Positions 1 through 11,888 of a DNA stretch of 64,000 nt are shown here, in pieces. The notes beneath the pieces are model-generated. The model ran no database searches. It was not told the DNA's origin and was given only the letters and a program-made list of their open reading frames with translations. The stretch's first letter is position 1. Each line of letters opens with the position of its first letter. The stretch covers positions 30,931,409 through 30,995,408 of the forward strand of contig CM046846.1 of the NCBI GenBank assembly GCA_025618425.1. Reading direction: 5' to 3'. Both the position numbers and the translations under genes were made by a program. The DNA is from Heliocidaris tuberculata. Its lineage: Eukaryota > Echinodermata > Echinoidea > Camarodonta > Echinometridae.

Positions 1-98
1 AGGGAAAACAAGTGATTATTTCCGTAAATTAGGTTCAAGTAGTAAAAATATTATGGAAATTTGGAAGATAAGTGATGCTGTTTTGAAAAGCGGAAAAT

Positions 99-790
99 AT
101 GAAGGGAACTTATGCGATTTCTACTCCGTTGATATACAATTATAATATTTCATTGAAGATTTTTGAAAATATCATTCTATTGAAAGATGTACCTTCCAGA
201 GAGGTTTACGAAATTTTTGTAACAGATTTACAACATTTATATACTTTACGAATAAAAGATGGCCACAATGACTTTGAATTCTCTAAAAAAGAAATCGCAG
301 AAATTTTCATAAGACCTAGAATTGCAACAATTTTATCAAAAGTTCGGGGATTTCAGTATAAATTACTTCATGGAGCAATATATACAAAAGAACATCTCTT
401 TAAATTTGGTTTTGTTGAAAATAACTACTGTTCCTTCTGTAAGAAAAATTTAGAATCCTATGAACACATATTTTGGGATTGCGATGATGTGAAAGCCTTA
501 TGGCAGAGGGTGATTGAAAAATTTATTTTAGTTTAACTTCAAAATGCAGAAAGGAAAGATATATGTGGGGATTACTGGAAAAGACTTTGAAATCAAAATT
601 TGTAATACAGTCATCTTTTTAATGAAATATGTTATTTTCAGGTCAAGGTCAAAGGGTGTAGTTCCTACTCAGGAGGAAATTTTTCAGAGAATAGTAGAAC
701 ATCGAGAGGAAAAAAAGGCGATAGCTAAGAAAAGGAACAAGTGAGACAAGCATTTGTTTGTTAAAGTGGGAGAAGTTGTATGAAAACAGC
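99..790 (+). pseudogene. LINE (L1/Tx1-type) reverse transcriptase 3' end, decayed
   Basis: The frame from 99 to 536 encodes 145 residues ending in a zf-RVT-like zinc-binding tail: an R-G-F-x-x-K-L-L-H-G segment, then C-x2-C (NYCSFCKK) and H-x3-W-x-C (EHIFWDCDD) with a following L-W. This is the usual C-terminal part of L1-clade reverse transcriptase ORFs. After a stop at 534-536 the homologous frame shifts; 544-744 gives the typical I-F-L-M-K-Y ... R-S-R-S-K-G and A-K-K-R-N-K tail, and another shift gives K-W-E-K-L-Y-E-N near 770-787. The body of the element would lie left of the window. It is cut at 792 by a foldback MITE. Several frame breaks show it is dead. Family is known from motif pattern; exact clade is inferred. 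Confidence 0.75.
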
Positions 791-791
791 A

Positions 792-926
792 GGGGGCGTT
801 TCATGAAAGGACTTGTCAGATATTTTATCTGACAAATTTGCTCTCAGCCAATCATATGCAAGGATTTCAGTAGCTTATAACAGTTGTCGGATAAAATATC
901 CGACTTCCTTTCATGAAACGCTCCCC
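792..926. mobile_element. Foldback MITE, GTTTCATGAAA family
   Basis: Ends GGGGGCGTTTCATGAAAGG and CCTTTCATGAAACGCTCCCC are near-perfect inverted repeats, with a second inner pair (GACAAGTCC.../GTCGGATAAAATATCCGAC). It interrupts the LINE tail. Related foldbacks occur at 29347, 36166, 41373, 42399, 58630 and 60630. Confidence 0.75.
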
Positions 927-944
927 AGGACTGAGGGCGGTATC

Positions 945-967
945 CATGAGTGAGTGAGTGAGAGAGA

Positions 968-1000
<33 letters not shown>

Positions 1001-1024
1001 TGAGTGAAGGGGGGGGGGGGGGGG
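945..1024. repeat. GTGA / (TG)n / poly-G microsatellites
   Basis: Short GAGT and (TG)n runs at 947-1005 are followed by a poly-G tract at about 1008-1023. Another poly-G run lies at 1103-1114. Confidence 0.9.
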
Positions 1025-1231
1025 TAGGGGTTAGGGTGAAGGGAGGCCAGTACAATGTATATGCAGTTATATGATATAAATATTGTTTCCCATGTTCATG
1101 GAGGGGGGGGGGGGGCTATTTTATGAGAAGATTTCATTCAATGCTTTCTTCATAGTTTTGACTTTCAGTTTCAATTTCTGTTTATTGTTTCATATTTCAC
1201 ATTTCACATTTACAATGTGTTTTTACAGTAT

Positions 1232-1381
1232 ACATGAAAATGGGTACAAACAATTATTGGTACGAACGAGATAAATGGTACGAACAAGCAAGAGATATAT
1301 TGTCAGAGAAAATAAAAGAAGATGAGTACCTCATATCTATGCGTTTGCATGCAATATTAATTGAACAGACTGGGCTAGAAT
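1232..1381 (+). CDS. Candidate terminal exon of an unidentified plus-strand gene
   Basis: A pyrimidine-rich tract ending TTTTTACAG precedes an open frame ending at TAA (1379-1381) immediately followed by TAATAATG. The encoded end is charged (key residues N-N-Y-W-Y-E-R-D-K-W-Y-E-Q, then I-K-E-D-E-Y-L) and ends G-L-E. A UTR-like stretch of about 190 bp follows, with an 8-bp hairpin (GGAGCCTA at about 1397 with TAGGCTCC at about 1430) and AATAAA at 1566-1571 followed by an A-run. I do not recognise the protein. It could equally be the 3' end of a retrotransposed copy. No partner exon is visible upstream in the window because the LINE occupies it. Confidence 0.3.
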
Positions 1382-1565
1382 AATAATGAAATATTGAGGA
1401 GCCTAAGGAGGAAGCTACGCTTGTGAGTTATAGGCTCCAAAGAGTAATAAGATTTGTAATAATCTTTGAAAATAGAAGATGTTACATGATAATGTGCTTT
1501 ATTTGTTACATACTTTCATTGAAATGTTGATTTATGATTTATGTATAATTATTGAGTTGAATCAA

Positions 1566-1571
1566 AATAAA
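1566..1571 (+). terminator. Candidate polyadenylation signal AATAAA
   Basis: AATAAA lies about 185 bp after the stop codon of the candidate exon and about 10 bp before GGGAAAAAAAA, consistent with an mRNA 3' end or a retrocopied one. Confidence 0.35.
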
Positions 1572-1599
1572 GATCATTGGGAAAAAAAATGATTACTAT

Positions 1600-2282
1600 T
1601 TTACCTATTGTCTATCTTTTGAAGAACCAATACATTTTAAAAATGATATGTAAGTGTAAAGAAAATGTGACGTCCGCGACGGAGCAAATTAATTCAAATT
1701 TATGGATGATAAGTTTCCGAGCGTCAATAGTGACAAACTATGCATTCACCTGTTTTGAGATAATGGACTTCAATAGTCAGAATGCGCATTGTATAAATTA
1801 TGTTCTGCTCTGCCAGGCAAGCCCAAGAAATCGATTTCTATTAAGCAAAACCAGAGAATTTAAAAAGAAATCTATAAATTTCAAATTTTAGAATAAATGT
1901 ATAGACAGTTTTAGAATATATGTATTTTCCATCATATATGGGGATTTTTTGTAATGAAGGGAAGCAATTTAGCTCTAGGATTAAAAATGGTTTATGTACA
2001 ACATCATATCATCAAGAAAATGGCATCCCCGATATAAAGTGTTAGCACATGATACCGTGTGCTAGAATGTCTTGATTTAAACCCTTTTCTGATATTTTAT
2101 TTCTAAAGTGATACAGACAAATATTACACATTTGAACATAAGTACATTTATATTCTGGTGTTAATTCTCCTTTTTGATAATACCGAAAGAAGGACACAAA
2201 AGAAGAAAAACAAGAAGGCTAAATGTCCGTTAAACACAACAGTCTTCACGGAAGAAATCATGATTAAGCGCCGTTAAACTGA
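1600..2282. other. No gene recognised
   Basis: AT-rich sequence. The open frame at 1577-1891 has no family features and no codon bias that I can see, so I treat it as chance. Confidence 0.5.
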
Positions 2283-3105
2283 GCGTTGGCGTTGTGGCCT
2301 GCGCCTGTAATCCAGCTAACAGTAGAAGTTTTAAACTGATTCAGGGGACCCAAGTTCGAGACTGAGTCACGTCTTTCGGATGCAACTTATATCTATGCAA
2401 GTTGATTCCTGTTCATGTGGAGAGATGCATACAACAGATAATGATATTTTGTTATTCACACATCTAAATATGTTACATAAATAAAATTTTAGAATATTTT
2501 AAAAATCATTTTCTCAAAAATGCTAAGCTCTACCCTACAAAAATGCCCCAGATCTCATTCCTGCAGTGACATCATCCGTCAGTTTAGTGAGATATAAGGA
2601 GAGACAGTGGTATGTAGCTTTGCCAGAGATGACCATCTGTTCTAATAGACCATACAATGCCTACATAGGAGTTGCTATGTCAGACATGCTGTAGCATCAC
2701 CAGGAAAAGAATGGTAATGAGGAGGTATTTTTTGAAAGCATGCAATTCTATTGTTGAGCTGGGGGAAGTTACATTCCATTTTCTATTGTAGAATGTTAGT
2801 GTAGCTGACTGATAATTGACAGATGATGTCATTTCAGGAATGAAATCTGGAGGGGTTTTTTTTAGGGTGGAGCTTAGGAGGTTGGAAAAAATATTTCAAA
2901 AAACATTTTAAAATCTTTGAAACATATCTAGATGTTTGAATGACAGAATATTAGTTGTATGCATCCCTGCATATCAACAGCAATAAACTTACATTTGGGC
3001 TGCGTTTGGGTTGCAGGGGCCCTTTAAAGATCGGTTCCCAGACGTAAATAATCATTTCTGATTGATACACGTCTGTAAAAACCCAATCACACACACAGTA
3101 TACAA
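2283..3105 (+). mobile_element. tRNA-like SINE split by a foldback insertion
   Basis: The head at 2283-2382 (GTTGGCGTTGTGGCCTGCG ... CAAGTTCGAGACTGAGTC) and the tail at about 3021-3105 (CAGACGTAAATAATCAT ... ACGTCTGTAAAAACCCA) match the uninterrupted minus-strand copy at 30991-31171. The 640 bp between them, with inner inverted segments around 2500-2580 and 2820-2900, is an inserted foldback-like element. CAAGTTCGAGAC resembles a pol III B box. Confidence 0.6.
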
Positions 3106-3594
3106 CAGCATTATTCCGTACGCGTTCTTTTTCTTCAAGTTAACATGCATTCAGGAAAACATTCTCGGATAAGTACCTAATTAGGCATAATTCTTTTATT
3201 CCGATTTCATGTATTGAACGTAGTATTATTCTGTTAAATTATGTCCATACATGTTTGCACTTTCTGGGTTTTCGAAAACCCGGAGAGTCTAGAACATGAC
3301 TTGAATGGACATAAGTGAGTCAGCTCGAGTCAGCTCGAGTCAGCTCCCTGCCCTGGAGAGAACTTAGTCTTAGAGTTAACGTTAGAATGAGAGAGTGAGT
3401 GAATGTGATCGTTGTGACTACTGAGCCTCTGCCTGTAATTTTTATACCGGTACTATCATTAATAAAGAAAAATTATGATGGGCATGATGAGGGGACCTAA
3501 AGCTACGCACTTTGTTTCCAGCGGCTAAAAAGTCATTTTATTCAGTGGTCGATGCATATTTCTTTTATATCTTGATTCTACATATTTTGAAGTT
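3106..3594. other. No gene recognised; CAGCTCGAGT short tandem
   Basis: Non-coding. It holds two to three copies of CAGCTCGAGT at about 3320-3345; nothing else is supportable. Confidence 0.5.
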
Positions 3595-3858
3595 AAACCT
3601 CATGCAGGGCCAGGGAGGCCATTAGTTTTTCCAAATTCTATGAGAAATCTTAATGATTTAGATAAGTTTAAGGTTTCTCTTAAAAAGCATTTATTTAATG
3701 CTTAAGCTGTGTATGCATGAACTCAGTGCCCAACACCACTATTATGTACTTTTTGTAGTTTTGGTTTCTTCTGTTTTTCATTTTAAGCGCATAGGGACAT
3801 GCTATCCTGCAATGTGTTAAGCGCTGTAAAAGAACCGAGTATTATCATCATTATTATT
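3595..3858 (+). mobile_element. LINE (CR1/L2-type) 3' end
   Basis: The last coding residues read L-D-K-F-K-V-S-L-K-K-H-L-F-N-A-stop (3658-3705), the usual F-K-x-x-L-K-x-x-L-F terminus of CR1/L2-like LINEs. The 3' tail follows with GCGCTGTAAAAGAACC and a (ATTATC/ATT)n terminus. Strongly 5'-truncated. Confidence 0.65.
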
Positions 3859-5001
3859 TATAATGCATCATTATTATACATTGAGGACTCGGCCATGACA
3901 TGACGCGAAGTGCCATTTTTCAATAATTTTGAACTAAGGCCACCAAGGTATAATTTAAAAAAAAAATCTTCTTCAACGATACAGCACTTCTTACAAATTA
4001 TTAAGCTGTATTTTGCAAGTTATGGACAGAAGCAACATACATTTCCCTTATTGCAGCAGCTACCTTTAAACACAAATCTAGAATTCACCAAAATGGATTT
4101 ATTTCGTTTTGCAACAAAACTCTTCAATTTTTCAGTCCAGATAGGGGTTATGCTTGCTTTTCCAACTATTATGTCAACATAACAAAATCTAATTGTTGCA
4201 GTCAAAGTCATCCTAATTTCAATACACTTTGAATGCCCGTGGATTTTCACGGGTTCCACTAGTGTATATAGATCGACAAAGAAAAGGATAAAACAACTAT
4301 ATATATGTAATTATCTACATGCAATCAGTATTTTCAATTCCAACGCTGACACCGGCACAACATTTCAAAGCGCTTTGAATACTGTGGAAAATGCTATACA
4401 TAGTTATACTGTGGTAGTAGTGAGGAATACTGGTAATGCTTACCCTTTTTGAAATTGGACTGTTCATCTTTTCTCGCGAGTAAACGGCCAAGTGAAAGAT
4501 GAATAATCCACTACAGGCAATGCTGCAATGATAGTCCTGACCAACTCCTGTCGATTTTCTCCTTATGACTGAACTGGCAAGGTACACACATAATGTCTTG
4601 AATTAAAGGCCTTGTCATCATTGCCACTGCAATCTCCTAGTCACACTACTATATATATATATACCGACTCGAAAAGATCAAATCATCCATAAATCTTGAC
4701 CCGTTGAAGTATTTCGGTTCGGTCCATTATCGGCATCATCAGCGTTGTACGAAGTGACTGCAATATTTACTCCGGTCTTAAGCATGGGCGTTTGTTTATA
4801 TTTACTTAGTGGGAAGACTCCGTCATGATTATGTCGTGCTTATGTCAACTATTAACAATCAAAGTACACGGAGATCTTATTTTTGACCTTTCCACCAGTC
4901 GCAGGGTTTAATATTCATTCATCGGGTGCCGCGTAAAGCGAGGCCGCGGTTGGCTATCATAAGCTACTATGCACCATGGATATACTATACTTATATCCAT
5001 A
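3859..5001. other. No gene recognised; (TA)n at 4649-4662
   Basis: AT-rich sequence with short overlapping ORFs on both strands and no recognisable family. A small (TA)n lies at about 4649-4662. Confidence 0.5.
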
Positions 5002-6607
5002 CACTGGCGTAGCCAGGATTTTTCAAGAGGGGGGGCCAAGGCGAGGGAGCGAAGCGACCGAGCGGGGGAGGGTGTGGGAGGGGGTATCCCCCTCCCACGG
5101 TAGGAAAATTTTTTAAAACCAGGTCATGAAAATGGCATTTTCTGCACCCTAAAATTCTATTCTGGTGTAACCTACTTGAGAAGTGACAGATGAAATAGGA
5201 TTTTTTTTTTCTCTACTCCGCTGGAATGAATTGAAGTGGAAGGATTGCCACTCCTTGGGGCTCCAGAATTCCAAGCAATACGCAAAATTACATGTAGTTG
5301 GTGTGTATAAATAGCTGTACCAGTGTACATACGAAACGTTGAAACCCGTGTTTTCGGATAGGAAAATATACAGACTAACAACCAAAAACCCACACACAGA
5401 CACACTGACTATTGACTAACATATGACTAAGAGGACGCCCTTTCTCATGGAGTGGAATTTATATCTCATCTCAAGCGGTAGTCTCATTTGAAAACACATG
5501 CAACATCTTTATTAGGTGTATGTAAAAGACTTTAGCAATTTATTTAGCTGCCTTGTTTAGCTCTTTATCTCATTTTCTCGGTTAGAGGTTGTTCATTAGT
5601 TGCCTAATTCGTATATACTACACGAATCCAGCTACGTACTCCTTCATTTAAGTACTGAGGAATTATATAGTTTGATTAATTTTTGTAACCAAAATGAACA
5701 TCAATGTGAGTATTTAGCACGGAAAAATATTAGAATTACATCGTGTAAAGAGTATAGAGATCACAATTTGTAATAAAAACATATGGAAATAATGTAATTA
5801 CACATAGAGAACGGGCTAAACAAAGTCTTCATACAACCAAGTCAAGCGCACATGATTTGCCACATGTGAAGGCCGTTTTTGTCATTCAATTTAGTGATAA
5901 TAGATTTGACTCAAAACTGTAAACATCAAAGCAGAAAGCATCTCGTCCGATGACTTACTAGTATATAAAATACGACTTGAACAAAGAATGAAATTGTATC
6001 TTTTTTGAATATTCCTCTATAAAATCGAACTCTACCTTGAAAAACAGTGTTTTGCTTCTCCTCGGATGAAGACCATAAAAATGATATAACGGTGACATTG
6101 TTTTCGTATAAAAGCAATGTTGGCTACCACAATGATAACTCTTAAACAAACTCAAGATTTACAAAACGAAGAAAATGGTTATTGCCTCCATCGGACATAT
6201 ACCCATTCACAAAGAGAGGTTTATATTCGGCAAGAATAACTGATACGCCTCTTCATCATTCTGAGTACAATTTCTTTCAACTCTCGACAAACTAAAAGAA
6301 ATATAAATGTTCTGTTACCAATCTACTTAGTCAATGTTGTTAACAAAGTTTCGGGGTTATGATTTGGAAAGGAACAGTTTTTGCTGTAAATGAAAGCAGT
6401 GTTTATTTTGTTTACTTTTTTGGTAATATTTCCATTTTATTTTTCCTTATTTCGATTGTAAGGTAGGGGTAGGGTAAGTCCTAGTAAGACCAGCATGTGA
6501 AAAGGAAATTAGTTGTTTTTTTGTTTTTTTTTTTGTTTTTTTTTTTTTGCTCTCCGATCAACAGGGGGGGCCATGGCCCCCTTGTGCCCCCCCTGGCTAC
6601 GCCAGTG
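5002..6607. mobile_element. hAT-like non-autonomous element with 8-bp TSD
   Basis: Termini CACTGGCGTAGCCAGG (5002-5017) and CCTGGCTACGCCAGTG (6592-6607) are perfect inverted repeats. They are flanked by the exact 8-bp direct repeat TATCCATA (4994-5001 and 6608-6615), the target duplication length of hAT transposons. Subterminal G-rich sequence (about 5029-5105) is shared with the element at 27793. No transposase frame is visible, so it was probably mobilised in trans. Confidence 0.85.
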
Positions 6608-7500
6608 TATCCATACACGTATGCACCTTCATCTTCTTCAATCATCATCCACGTACATGACCTGGGGAGGATTTCACTAACGCTTGCGATGCATCGTTAA
6701 CCCTTCGTAAGGGCTTGAACCCATCGTAAGAGCCTGAACCCATCGCCCGTGGACGATGGGTTGCTTTTCGATTTCACAAAGCTCCTGCGAAGGGTTTACC
6801 CGTCGCAAACCCATCGCAACGCGGCGGATGCTCAGAGGGTGATCGCAGACTCATCGTAGGGCTGCGATGGGTTCAAAAAGTTAACTTCCTGTCCCAACGG
6901 AGCGTGTGGCGCGAAATCCTTTGCAAGTTAAATTCGCTTTATTTATTTGTTTTTATTGTGAGGGTCTGTTTTAAACTTATCTCAATCATTTGTGACTCGC
7001 ATTCTGGTTAATATAGAACGTTCTCTCTCTCTCTCTCTTTAAAGCCATACTTATAAACAACTTCCTGCTTTTGATTCTCTTTTAAATTTTAGATGAAATG
7101 CTTGTAATTATTTTTGAAACATCTTTTTTTTTTTTTTTTTTTTTTTTTGGGGGGGGGTAATTATTTATTATTTCTTCTTTTTTTAATGTACGGCCTATTA
7201 TTCGTTAATTAATTATCATTGCATTCATCTTTTTTTATTTCTGTGGTGGGGGAACAAATAAATTTAAACCATTTTGGAGAGGTGCCCCCCCCCCCCCGCC
7301 CTCAATAAACAGGCATATGTGGTAACTTATTCAAAAATGTTTGCACACTGTGGAACTGTTTCTTCTGTCCCTCTCTCCATTTCACCGATCTTGTATTCTA
7401 ATTAACTCATGAATAAATTACTTACTTTCTCCATTTCGCTTACCCGATGATTCCTTTCTTTTTTCTTCTTTCTCTCTTCTCATTACCTCGACCTTTCTTC

Positions 7501-7600
7501 TCTCTCTCTCTCTCTTATTTTCTAGATATATAAGTCTACAACCCCTGTTCTTGAATCATCTATTTCTTTCACTCTTACTACTTCTCTCTCTCTCTCTCTC
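7501..7600. repeat. (CT)n microsatellites
   Basis: Runs of TCTCTC at about 7500-7515 and 7585-7601. An earlier similar run lies at 7021-7040. Confidence 0.85.
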
Positions 7601-7982
7601 TATCTTATTGCTTTGAAATATGATATATATGTATTATGCATAAATCCCTTTATTTCTCAGCACATTAATGTTACTCTAAGAATTTCAACTTGTTTTACAC
7701 ATACTACAAATCTCATGAGTATAAACATATATGAAATACAAATCCAACTGGCACTGTCTTGTCAATCGAAAACAGCTCCACATGGATTTTTATTAGTTAA
7801 CGATCAAAAAATTAACACAAAAAGTGACTGAAAAAAAATCAAACTATTTCCTGAGTTTACATAATAGTAGCTTGGCGGAAATTGCAATGAAAGTGTTGTT
7901 AATCCGAACTCAATCTCATCCAATCTAAAGTAACAAGAATTTGCAATGAATTTAGACATAAGTGTACGGGCATATTTTCGCG

Positions 7983-8115
7983 AGGGGGGGGGGGGGGTGA
8001 TGATTCTTGCCAGTATATCAACTATTTTCTAAATTTTGTGATCAAGCGGAGCCCGAATATCGGCACTTTCAAAATCCTCAGGGAAGCTGCAGCCAACACC
8101 CCCCCCCCCCACCCC
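7983..8115. repeat. Poly-G and poly-C tracts
   Basis: Poly-G at about 7985-7997 and poly-C at 8099-8115 bracket a short segment. Another poly-G tract lies at 8889-8907. Confidence 0.85.
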
Positions 8116-9870
8116 CGCCTCGTACGCCTTTGAATTCGGATTGAATCAATATAATTTTTAGTGAATTTATAGGCAAATTTCAATTTGTTTTATTTAACTT
8201 CAAAACAGTGCATGTAGGATATTTAGATGAAGATACGATTCCAAAAGGGAACTGTGCCATATTGAATATACATGTATAATTCAAAATAAATTTTCATTAT
8301 CATTTTGAGAATTCTACAACTTAAAAGGTTGTCAGCAGAATACAGTTGATGTATAAAGATGTAGCATTACTCATGTCATATAACACTTTACTATTGGCTA
8401 AGTGGGTGTCAAATATACCAGATAAGCGGGTTAATCATGCACAAATTAGCATTCAACATCATCATTATACAAATAATGACAGTAGTTATATTCAACAAAA
8501 AAAAACTCCTTAATTACTATTTATCACAGCCAAATGCTAAGGAAACAATGATCTCGTAGAACAGCATTACCAAGAGCAGGCCTAGCCTGTTTGAATGCAA
8601 TTTAATGAATAAGTAAACATTATTTATGGCAATAAATAAAACTACACGAACAATAGAATGTCACCTTTATCAAATGTACAACAAGCAAAAGAAACAGGAA
8701 AGAGAAGTAGCAGAAATTCCAGATGGCATTCAGTAAGTTCCTCATGTTCTTTGGGTATAAAAAAAAAATCCAGTTTGGTATTTCAATATTAATATTTACA
8801 ATACAAACAATGATTGTAATCAGAGGTATCACCAGCAGCAATATAATAGTTGGGGGAGTGGAGGGCTAAGGGGCAAGGAATATCATGAGGGGGGGGGGGG
8901 GGGGGGGAGAGACACACCGTGGCAAAGCAAGAATTATTTCACTAATAAAATTTGACTCCTGTCCCATCTTCTCATGTCTGGTGCAAGCACTGTATGCCAT
9001 TATTCATATCTCTCCAAATTAGTCCTAATTGTACATGTACCCAACTCACTGAACATCGACATGTTGGATGTGTAATCGCCCCTGAAATTAAACTGTTATG
9101 CTCCTCCGAACTCCTTGTATATTTTATATCATATGATTGCATCAATGACTGTTCTAGTACTGTTCTGCACAAAAGACAATCATTTTTTGTTTGAAACACA
9201 ATATAATCATAATTATAAGTTTTACCACTAGCCTGCATTCAAACCAGTTCACAAATAACAATAGGATCAGAGGCGTCTGTTGATTTCTTGAAAATCCATG
9301 GATCCCTTGTAATGTGATTAAAAAATTAAAAATAAAAAAAACCCCTCAATTTTCTCATCTTTTTAGTGTCATCATCATCTTGTCAATTGGTAGGTGATGC
9401 ATCTCATGCGTTTCTTTCTTCGCTGCTTTCTTCATCTTCTTTCCTTCTGTTCCTCCTTCCTTCTTGGAATTCATGCAACTATGATCTAGTAAAAAGTGAA
9501 GAAAAAGACGTATAATTATGATTTACCTTAATTTCCAGTCAAAATGAAAAGAGGAAAGATGAAGCGGTATATCTTACTTAAAAGTCAGAAGTTCACAATG
9601 AAATTGGTCCATCAATTTATCTTTATTTTCAAAGTAGGAAAGGATGTAAGCCCACTTTTAGGATTTTCAAAAATGTAAAAAACTTAACAGATTATTAGAT
9701 TGAAACATGAACAACTCTAACAGTCAATGCAGAGGTATACATTTCAGGGGCATATTTAGCTTGTCTTATGTTTCTAGAACACTGAATAAACAAAACAAAA
9801 CACAATAGTAACAGTTGTAACAAAAATGAAGATTTGAAAAGTCGATGTTCCATATGTGACTAAATCTTAC

Positions 9871-9955
9871 CTTCCAATAGGTATCCTCTCTGCCCTCTCG
9901 TTTCGATGTTTGCGGTTTGTCCTCATGCACGTATTTTGTTGAACGTATTCTCCAC
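9871..9955 (-). pseudogene. Candidate exon, basic SANT/MADF-like segment
   Basis: An 85-bp segment sits between an acceptor-like TTTTGCAAAAG and a strong donor (AAG|GTAAGA at 9871). It encodes 28 residues beginning W-R-I-R-S-T-K-Y-V-H-E-D-K and ending E-D-T-Y-W-K. The W ... KY(V/I)xE ... W spacing recalls MADF/SANT-type domains, but the match is weak. It lies inside the 5.2 kb TIR element, in line with the other minus-strand candidate exons. Confidence 0.3.
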
Positions 9956-10294
9956 CTTTTGCAAAAGTCAAGTGATAGAAAGAACAAAAAAATTAGCAGG
10001 CAGGGTGATTTTGGGTGGGATTTTGTTGTTGATGATGATCATCTTCACCTGTTTGACAAAGCATATTATACAGTCTAGAAAAGCTTGTGGGGCAGGGGGG
10101 GGGGGGGTGATATTCAAATATGATTTTGATATCAAGCAACAACAAAAAGCTTTGATATAATTCTTGGTGTCAATTTACTGTATCAATTGTGTCACACTTA
10201 GATGTTCTTAGTTTCAGACTATCTGAAACAGGAGTCCATGCAGACATGCCATGTGCAAATGACAATGTAAATTAAAATACAAACATAGGCCTAC

Positions 10295-10478
10295 CTGTTT
10301 TATTCCAGCTGTATCAGAATTTCTTCACAATATCGTTCAAGTCCTCCACTCTCTTCAGCATTTTCTCCTAACTCCTGTCACTTCTTCCTCTGAGGCAACA
10401 TCTTCATCTTCTTCCATCCTCACAAGTAAAGATGAGACCTTTGCAAGGTGACACAGAGCTCTCATGCTAGTCTGACTT
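10295..10478 (-). pseudogene. Candidate exon, acidic region, frameshifted
   Basis: An acceptor TACTTTCAG precedes 10478 and a donor CAG|GTAGGC follows 10295. The frame reads M-R-A-L-C-H-L-A-K, then an acidic M-E-E-D-E-D-V-A-S-E-E-E stretch, then stops; a +1 shift reopens an acidic frame (E-N-A-E-E-S-G-G-L-E). Incoming phase does not fit the 11610-11642 exon. It looks like a decayed transposon-borne gene. Confidence 0.25.
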
Positions 10479-10574
10479 CTGAAAGTAAAAAAAAAATATG
10501 GAGTAGATCTATAGTATTAGCTAGTAAATCAATGTGGTGTGAATTCTTTTTTTAAAATTTATTTATTTTTTTTT

Positions 10575-10602
10575 TTTTTTTTGGGGGGGGGGGGGGGGGG
10601 GT
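10575..10602. repeat. Poly-T / poly-G tract
   Basis: A T-run followed by about 18 G. A similar poly-G tract lies at 11015-11033. Confidence 0.9.
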
Positions 10603-11609
10603 TAAGGAGATTTTTCTTTCATCGGTCTGAAAAATCAGTTGGACTTAAACAGAATGAACGAACACAATTTGCCCAGTTGGGAGCCAGACTAAATCAAAGT
10701 AAGAAAGGATATAAAGTCTAGGAAAGTACGAGCATACACCAGACAGTAGCCTGTACTTATACTCTATTAGTATTATAGTGAAGAAGAAGAATCTAGACCC
10801 TGTTGGACCTAAATTTAGATCCAACAATGTTATTCTAGTTAACACTGCTGGTTCTATATTTGTCCATGATCCCAAAATCTAGATGCAACAGTTCTAACGT
10901 TAGATTCTAATCTACATCTAGAATAGATCTAACGATAGACCCAACTTAGATTGACTAGGCTTAGGTCTAGATCTACTAGTCTAAAAAAGACCCTATTTCC
11001 AGGTTGTTGTTGTTGGGGGGGGGGGGGGGGGGTTAGACTCTAGATAGATCTAGGGCCTAAAAGAATTTCTTTTTTACTTGTATTATTTCATACGAGGAGA
11101 ACACTGTGGTTGAGCTCGTATATTGTTCTCGACATTAGTCTATTACTCTATAAATAACTTTTGTTACTTAACTTTGAAGTTTGATCTAACGTTAAAGTTA
11201 GTTACATACGGTACAGTAGTCAGTAATTAAAATCTTAGTTAGATCTACTCCAGAGTCCCATGTTACTAGACTTGTCTTAGAGTTAGACCAAGTTAGATCT
11301 ATTTTATGATTAGACTCTCTAGAGTCTATGTATTTTATATTTTTACAAGTGTTAAAGATTTAAACCATTGATATTCTATAAATAAACTAATTCAATTCAA
11401 TTCTTCTCCACTTCGATTCCACACAAACACGTACACTGTAACAGTGCGACATCTAACGTAGATAGCCAGTGCGGTTCTCTACCGCACAGTTTGCATCGCT
11501 AGCACCGCCACACCGCGATGACTAATGACAATAACACTGTAAACTCCTGCGTAGATATTAAATACTTATCAAAATCTTCAACAGAATGTGTAATTGTATA
11601 TTATCTTAC

Positions 11610-11642
11610 CCAACTGATATTGTGACAGTCGTTAACATCCAT
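11610..11642 (-). pseudogene. Candidate first coding exon
   Basis: An ATG at 11642 in an AAAATGG context starts 11 codons (M-D-V-N-D-C-H-N-I-S-W), followed by the strong donor TGG|GTAAGA. CpG-containing sequence lies upstream (11400-11530 and 11640-11890). No later exon fits its phase cleanly, so the gene is probably broken or the model is incomplete. Confidence 0.3.
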
Positions 11643-11888
11643 TTTGGTGAAGTTAAGAACAAAAATCACTTGAAAATCACAAATGACCGCATACAAATCC
11701 CGCGGGCTAAAATGATGGCTAAAATTGACCCCATCCTCGTTCAAGAAGTATTTTTCGAATAAAAATGCATCGCTGCTGCGACGGGTTTTGTGAAATCCTC
11801 TGAAACAACTCCACGCAGCTGCGATGAGAAGGGTGCGAACGATGGGTCTTGCGATTAATCGCTCGTGAATGTTAGTGAAATCCTCCCC

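Larger units (their letters stand above)
6664..11888. mobile_element. 5.2 kb TIR element carrying a decayed spliced gene
   Basis: GGGGAGGATTTCACTAAC (6664-6681) recurs inverted at 11871-11888. Both subterminal zones (6690-6880, 11760-11870) are rich in GCGATGGGTT / AACCCATCG motifs found nowhere else in the window. No target duplication is evident (flanks CCT and TGG). The interior holds candidate minus-strand exons (11610-11642, 10295-10478, 9871-9955), (CT)n at 7020-7050 and 7500-7600, and several poly-G tracts. An old two-gene DNA transposon such as a Harbinger-type element would fit; this is inference. Confidence 0.5.
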
